DNA from: Bacillus salipaludis
GTDB lineage: Bacteria > Bacillota > Bacilli > Bacillales_B > DSM-18226
Length of the DNA: 6,806 nucleotides
Direction: 5' to 3'
Assembly: GCF_004358205.1 (NCBI RefSeq)
Contig: NZ_SMYO01000054.1
Coordinates: forward strand, 1-6,806
Part shown: in pieces, positions 4,569 through 6,806 of the stretch
Position numbering within the stretch: the first letter of the stretch is position 1
Layout of the letters: every line of letters begins with the position of its first letter
Made by a program: the position numbers and the translations under genes
The notes under the pieces: generated by a model
Seen by the model: the letters and a program-made list of their open reading frames with translations, nothing else
What the model was told of the DNA's origin: nothing
Databases searched by the model: none

Positions 4569-5339
4569 TTATTCGCTTCTCATTCTTACTGCATAAGGAT
4601 AAATTGGATCTTTTAATTGAAATTCATAAGTAAGACCATCTACAATTCCAACTACTTTTTCGCTATCGTAAAGATCAAGCATAAATCCAGCCATTTCTTT
4701 GGCAGTATGGTATTTTGGAAGAAGTCCTTCAAACTTAACATTTTCTTCTAAGTCATTCGATACTTTTGCAAATTCAGTTTCAGTTGCAGCAGGAGCCAAT
4801 AGTTTTGCTTGCATGCTTGCACCTTTTTCTTTTAATTCATGTGCAAGCCCTTCAGTAAAGGCACTTACATAGAATTTAGAAGCACAGTATGTGATTGCAT
4901 TTCCAATAATCGTATAACCCCCACCTGATGAAACGTTAATTATTTGTGTTCCCTCAACTGATGAATAGTCACGCACATAAAGAGAAGTTAAAATAGTTAA
5001 AGCCTCGATATTTAAATTAAGCATTGTCTCAATTTTAGTTAAATTTTGATCGCCAACCGATGCAAAATTACCAAATCCTGCGTTATTAATCCACGTTTCA
5101 ATTTCATATCCCTTTAAATCTTCATATAATGTATAAGCATTTTTCATATTCGATAAATCAACTGTTTTAATAACGACATCTAATGCTGCATTTACTTTCA
5201 CGATCTCTGTTTTAAGTTTTTCAAGCTCCTCAGTTCTACGTGCCACAATGACTAAATTTTTACCGCGAGCAGCAAAAGCAAGAGCTGTTTCATAGCCAAT
5301 ACCAGAACTTGCACCTGTAATAACTGTATATTTTTTCAT
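4569..5339 (-). CDS. Short-chain dehydrogenase/reductase (SDR), NADPH-type
   Basis: A complete 256-residue classical SDR. TGASSGIG (8-15) is the Rossmann dinucleotide loop. Arg34-Arg35 after the second strand favours NADP(H) over NAD(H). Asp61 is the adenine-pocket aspartate. NNAG is at 85-88. The catalytic set Asn110, Ser138, Tyr151 and Lys155 (YCASK) is all present with standard spacing. It should catalyse reversible NAD(P)-dependent carbonyl/alcohol conversion in the cytoplasm. The substrate is unknown, and the family is too broad to infer one. ATG at 5337-5339 has AGGAGGC at 5346-5352, 6-7 nt away. It is divergent from a MerR gene, and its promoter (5401-5431) has MerR-type architecture, so it is probably activated by that regulator in response to a small molecule, perhaps a reactive carbonyl. 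No frameshift or missing residue is seen. Confidence 0.93.
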   Translation of the reverse strand: MKKYTVITGASSGIGYETALAFAARGKNLVIVARRTEELEKLKTEIVKVNAALDVVIKTVDLSNMKNAYTLYEDLKGYEIETWINNAGFGNFASVGDQNLTKIETMLNLNIEALTILTSLYVRDYSSVEGTQIINVSSGGGYTIIGNAITYCASKFYVSAFTEGLAHELKEKGASMQAKLLAPAATETEFAKVSNDLEENVKFEGLLPKYHTAKEMAGFMLDLYDSEKVVGIVDGLTYEFQLKDPIYPYAVRMRSE

Positions 5340-5356
5340 TTTATTGCCTCCTAATA

Positions 5357-5375
5357 TTTTGTTATACTAACAAAA
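5357..5375. repeat. Perfect inverted repeat in the SDR leader
   Basis: TTTTGTTA (5357-5364) and TAACAAAA (5368-5375) form an 8-bp stem with a 3-nt centre, just upstream of the SDR ribosome site. It could be a second operator or a small RNA hairpin in the 5' leader. It has no T tract of terminator type. Confidence 0.5.
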
Positions 5376-5400
5376 ATTGATTGTTAACTTTTACAGATTT

Positions 5401-5431
5401 ATTATAGTGCTTAGAGTAAACTCTAAGTCAA
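5401..5431 (-). promoter_or_regulatory. MerR-type promoter and operator of the SDR gene
   Basis: On the minus strand TTGACT (5431-5426) and TATAAT (5406-5401) are near-consensus -35 and -10 boxes separated by 19 bp (5407-5425). MerR-family activators act on such over-long spacers by untwisting the DNA. A perfect 18-bp palindrome, CTTAGAG-N4-CTCTAAG with a symmetrical centre (5410-5427), overlaps the spacer and -35 box. It resembles the operators I recall for AdhR/NmlR-like regulators. The transcript would have a leader of about 55 nt. The same site could control the divergent merR gene. Confidence 0.88.
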
Positions 5432-5478
5432 ACCTATTTTTTACACTTGATTAGCATTGGTTAAAAATGGAGGGTTTT

Positions 5479-5859
5479 ATGTATACAATTGGCGAAGTGG
5501 CACAACTAGTAGGCGTTAGCACACATACATTACGTTACTATGAAAAAGAGAATATCATTCTTCCAGATCGGAATGAAAATGGAGAAAGAAAATATACTGA
5601 ATCGCATCTTCAATGGCTAAAATTTGTTTTAAAATTAAAAGAGACGCAAATGCCAATCACAAAAATCAAAGAGTATGCCTTCTTGTATACTGAAGGAGAA
5701 CATACAGCAATTAATCGATTAAAACTATTAGAAGATCATAAAAGTTCCATCGAAAACCAGTTAGAGATACTGAAAGAAACGAATAAAATGTTAGAACATA
5801 AAATTACTTTATATAAAGAAATGATTTTGAAAAGAAATGGAGTAGATACAAAAGCATAA
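5479..5859 (+). CDS. MerR-family transcriptional regulator
   Basis: From ATG at 5479 the product has 126 residues. YTIGEVAQLVGVSTHTLRYY (2-21) is the MerR winged helix-turn-helix. The wing continues with NGERKYTE, and a long C-terminal helix (about residues 77-115, L/I-rich with heptad spacing) suits the antiparallel dimer coiled coil. ATG at 5467 is in frame but overlaps the GGAGGG ribosome site (5469-5474), so 5479 is chosen; it also gives the canonical MYTIGEVA start. There is no cysteine anywhere, so metal-thiolate sensing as in MerR/CueR, or single-cysteine carbonyl sensing as reported for AdhR, is not possible by that route. The short C-terminal part leaves no large ligand domain. It is divergent from the SDR gene, with the operator between them. 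It probably activates the SDR gene and may regulate itself. Confidence 0.93.
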   Translation: MYTIGEVAQLVGVSTHTLRYYEKENIILPDRNENGERKYTESHLQWLKFVLKLKETQMPITKIKEYAFLYTEGEHTAINRLKLLEDHKSSIENQLEILKETNKMLEHKITLYKEMILKRNGVDTKA

Positions 5860-5895
5860 TATTATATTTGGATTAATAACGTAAAAACATAATAA

Positions 5896-5936
5896 AAGGA
5901 ACGAACGTATTAGATGAACATATACGTGCGTTCCTT
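5896..5936. terminator. Bidirectional terminator between merR and marR genes
   Basis: AAGGAACGAACGTAT (5896-5910) pairs with ATACGTGCGTTCCTT (5922-5936) with one mismatch and an 11-nt loop. On the minus strand it is followed by TTATTATG and a later T run. On the plus strand no strong T tract follows. It lies between two convergent genes and probably serves both. Confidence 0.7.
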
Positions 5937-5940
5937 AAAT

Positions 5941-5982
5941 TACTTGTTATTGAGCTAAAGCTACCCGATAGTTGAAGAACAA
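5941..5982 (+). repeat. Dispersed palindrome, copy J (diverged)
   Basis: CTTGTTATTGAGCTAAA, centre GCTACCCG and right arm ATAGTTGAAGAACAA. It has the expected position and orientation, immediately 3' of the MarR gene, but it lies between the stop codon and the terminator rather than after the terminator as elsewhere. Confidence 0.55.
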
Positions 5983-5988
5983 TTGGTA

Positions 5989-6453
5989 TTAATAGCCACT
6001 TTGGATTAAATTATTTAATAGTTCTTTTTGAATACGAAGTAAAGATTGAATATCCTCATCATCCATATTTTCTAATGCAGAAAGCATAGCTTTATAAGAT
6101 ATTGAATTCTTACTTGAGTTCTTAGATACTTCTTCCCCTTTGATTGTTAGCTTTAACTTTACTTCTCTTCGGTCTTCATCAGAAAATTTTCTTTCAACCA
6201 AACCCATATTAACTAATTTATCAACCCCAACACTAATCGTACTCTTAGATGAAATAAGCCTTTCAACCAACTCTTGCTGTGTTGATTCTGGAAATGCAAA
6301 CAATGTATTTAGTATTGATAATTGTTGTAATGTAAGCCCAAAACTTTCTGCATTCGTTTTTGTAAATTTAGCTGTGGTTTTGTTAATTGCCCATAATGAT
6401 TGATAAACCTCCTGTACTTGTTTAACTTTTGGGTCTTTGAAATTCAAATCCAT
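5989..6453 (-). CDS. MarR-family transcriptional regulator
   Basis: From ATG at 6451-6453 the product has 154 residues, typical for MarR. Helices at about 10-35 and 120-150 would form the dimer interface. Residues 41-103 form the winged helix-turn-helix, with STQQELVERLISSKSTISVG as helix-turn-helix and SDEDRREVKLKLT as the wing carrying the conserved D-x-R-R motif (Asp94-Arg95-Arg96). It has no cysteine, so OhrR/MgrA-type thiol oxidation sensing is excluded. A GTG three codons upstream (6462) overlaps the AGGAGT ribosome site (6461-6466), so the ATG is preferred. The gene stands alone between copies J and K. The transporter or enzyme often found beside MarR genes is absent, possibly because of the adjoining intron. 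The promoter and a palindrome at the start of transcription suggest autorepression. Confidence 0.92.
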   Translation of the reverse strand: MDLNFKDPKVKQVQEVYQSLWAINKTTAKFTKTNAESFGLTLQQLSILNTLFAFPESTQQELVERLISSKSTISVGVDKLVNMGLVERKFSDEDRREVKLKLTIKGEEVSKNSSKNSISYKAMLSALENMDDEDIQSLLRIQKELLNNLIQSGY

Positions 6454-6470
6454 TGTTATCACTCCTAAGT

Positions 6471-6505
6471 AAACTGGTTCAAAAACAAACTGTTCAACTA
6501 TGAAC
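6471..6505. promoter_or_regulatory. Candidate MarR operator cluster
   Basis: GTTCA-ACTA-TGAAC (6492-6505) is an inverted repeat just downstream of the -10 box. AAACTGGTTCAA (6471-6482) and AAACTGTTCAA (6487-6497) form a direct repeat 16 bp apart, overlapping it. The placement between -10 box and ribosome site suits autorepression by MarR. The sites are inferred from symmetry only. Confidence 0.5.
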
Positions 6506-6506
6506 T

Positions 6507-6535
6507 ATTTTACATAAGAAAATGGCAATAAACAA
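6507..6535 (-). promoter_or_regulatory. Promoter of the marR-type gene
   Basis: On the minus strand TTGTTT (6535-6530) and TAAAAT (6512-6507) are separated by 17 bp. The leader to the ATG would be about 45-50 nt. The promoter lies between palindrome copy K and the gene, so the gene does not depend on read-through. Confidence 0.65.
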
Positions 6536-6536
6536 T

Positions 6537-6570
6537 CACTTATTCATTAACCTGCCTCGTTTGCACAATA
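6537..6570 (+). repeat. Dispersed palindrome, copy K (right end cut by intron)
   Basis: CACTTATTCATTAA, loop CCTGCCTCG and right part TTTGCACAATA. The remaining bases expected after AATA in other copies (AGAAAAA and a hairpin) are replaced by the 3' end of the group II intron. Confidence 0.7.
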
Positions 6571-6637
6571 GAGTAGGAGGGGAAATTTAATCCCCGACCT
6601 CTCACACCACCGTACGTACGGTTCCGTATACGGCGGT
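6571..6637 (-). ncRNA. Group IIC intron domains V and VI
   Basis: Domain V (6637-6606, minus strand) folds as ACCGCCGTA with TACGGTGGT, a 2-nt CG bulge, and an upper stem TACG/CGTA closed by a GAAC loop. The lower stem contains CGC, the triad variant known for class C in place of AGC. It is followed by GTGAGAGG and domain VI, with GGGGA and TCCCC arms around an AT-rich loop, then CTACTC with a candidate branch-point A. All elements look intact. Confidence 0.85.
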
Positions 6638-6806
6638 TCAATCTTTTAAGTATCGTACGGCAAGTTTGATTGCCTGGTGGGCATTCTTGCCTTTACGAAA
6701 ACCAAAGCTATTCTCAGAGAAGTATGGATCTATGATTGGTTCAATTACTTGGAGAATGGCTTGTTGTACCACTCTATCCAATACACATGGTATTCCTAGA
6801 TATCTT
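6638..6806 (-). pseudogene. ltrA: Group II intron reverse transcriptase/maturase, truncated after RT motif 2
   Basis: The visible 55 residues read RYLGIPCVLDRVVQQAI, then EPIIDPYFSENSFGFRKG and NAHQAIKLAVRYLKD, which correspond to RT motifs 1-2 of intron-encoded proteins. The frame then stops at TGA (6640-6638), directly at the base of domain V. A full protein of this family has about 400 or more residues. The missing part includes the YADD catalytic motif (RT5), the rest of the palm and thumb, and the maturase X domain. The abrupt jump to domain V indicates an internal deletion. The product cannot reverse transcribe or act as a normal maturase, so any splicing or movement would need a full-length protein supplied in trans. 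The start lies right of the window. Confidence 0.88.

Larger units (their letters stand above)
6568..6806 (-). mobile_element. Group IIC intron, 3' part with truncated ORF (continues off the right edge)
   Basis: The minus strand runs from a reverse-transcriptase reading frame directly into domain V, domain VI and the intron end. The 3' boundary is at 6568 if the intron ends with the usual AY (CTACTCTAT), or up to 6571 otherwise. The domain V sequence closely resembles, from recall, that of the Oceanobacillus iheyensis IIC intron. The 5' part is off the window. The exon junction lies inside palindrome copy K, where the other copies carry a terminator T tract. That fits the known preference of IIC introns for sites just after terminator hairpins. 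Confidence 0.85.

Noticed and set aside
5467..5478. Upstream ATG start for the MerR protein (MEGFM)
   Set aside because: This ATG overlaps the GGAGGG ribosome site. The start at 5479 gives the standard MerR N terminus.
6140..6403. Plus-strand 87-codon frame
   Set aside because: It is antisense to the MarR gene, without start signals.
145..6570. CRISPR array
   Set aside because: Repeats are spaced about 100 to 1500 bp apart with genes between them and diverge from copy to copy. There are no short uniform spacers.
145..6570. Canonical integron attC sites
   Set aside because: Core-like GTTCAAC and GTTGAAT are present, but they are part of a 39-bp palindrome, shorter than known attC sites, and any palindrome of this kind would fit the degenerate core pattern. 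Kept only as an analogy.

Overview
The base composition (AT-rich with strong Shine-Dalgarno sites, sigma-A-like promoters and U-tract terminators) and the protein families (a DinB/YfiT-like protein, a YczI-like small membrane protein, MerR and MarR regulators, group IIC intron) point to a low-GC Gram-positive bacterium, most likely Bacillaceae or a close relative. No rRNA, tRNA or CRISPR is visible.

The window looks like an accessory array rather than an ordinary operon region. About eleven copies of a roughly 39-bp imperfect palindrome divide it into intervals. The palindrome has a left arm like TTGTTCAACTAA, a loop CTGCCCCG and a right arm like TTAGTTGAATAA. All copies I found have the same orientation, whichever way the neighbouring gene points. 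Nearly every interval holds one gene, or one regulator/target pair, with its own expression signals. From left to right these are: a frameshifted secreted or anchored protein (-), a DinB-like protein (-), a zinc-ribbon membrane protein (+), a frameshifted protein of unknown function (-), a 57-aa membrane/coiled-coil microprotein (-), a three-helix small membrane protein (-), a 5'-shortened acetyltransferase (+), a divergent SDR (-)/MerR (+) pair, and a MarR regulator (-). On the minus strand several palindromes directly follow an intrinsic terminator, giving the order gene, terminator, palindrome.

Both window ends are group II intron pieces in minus orientation, each interrupting a palindrome. 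The left end (1-144) is the 5' part of one intron. The right end (about 6568-6806) is the 3' part of an IIC-type intron whose reverse transcriptase ORF is cut short just before an intact domain V/VI. The layout resembles an integron gene-cassette array with IIC introns at its recombination sites, but the palindrome is much shorter than known attC sites and no recombinase is in the window, so this is a hypothesis.

The best-supported regulatory unit is the SDR/MerR pair. The SDR promoter has a 19-bp spacer overlapped by a perfect 18-bp palindrome, the standard architecture of a MerR-activated promoter. Three genes carry a single-base frameshift, each repaired by adding one A to an A run. This could be decay of accessory genes or a systematic sequencing error. 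The DinB region is richer in GC than its neighbours.
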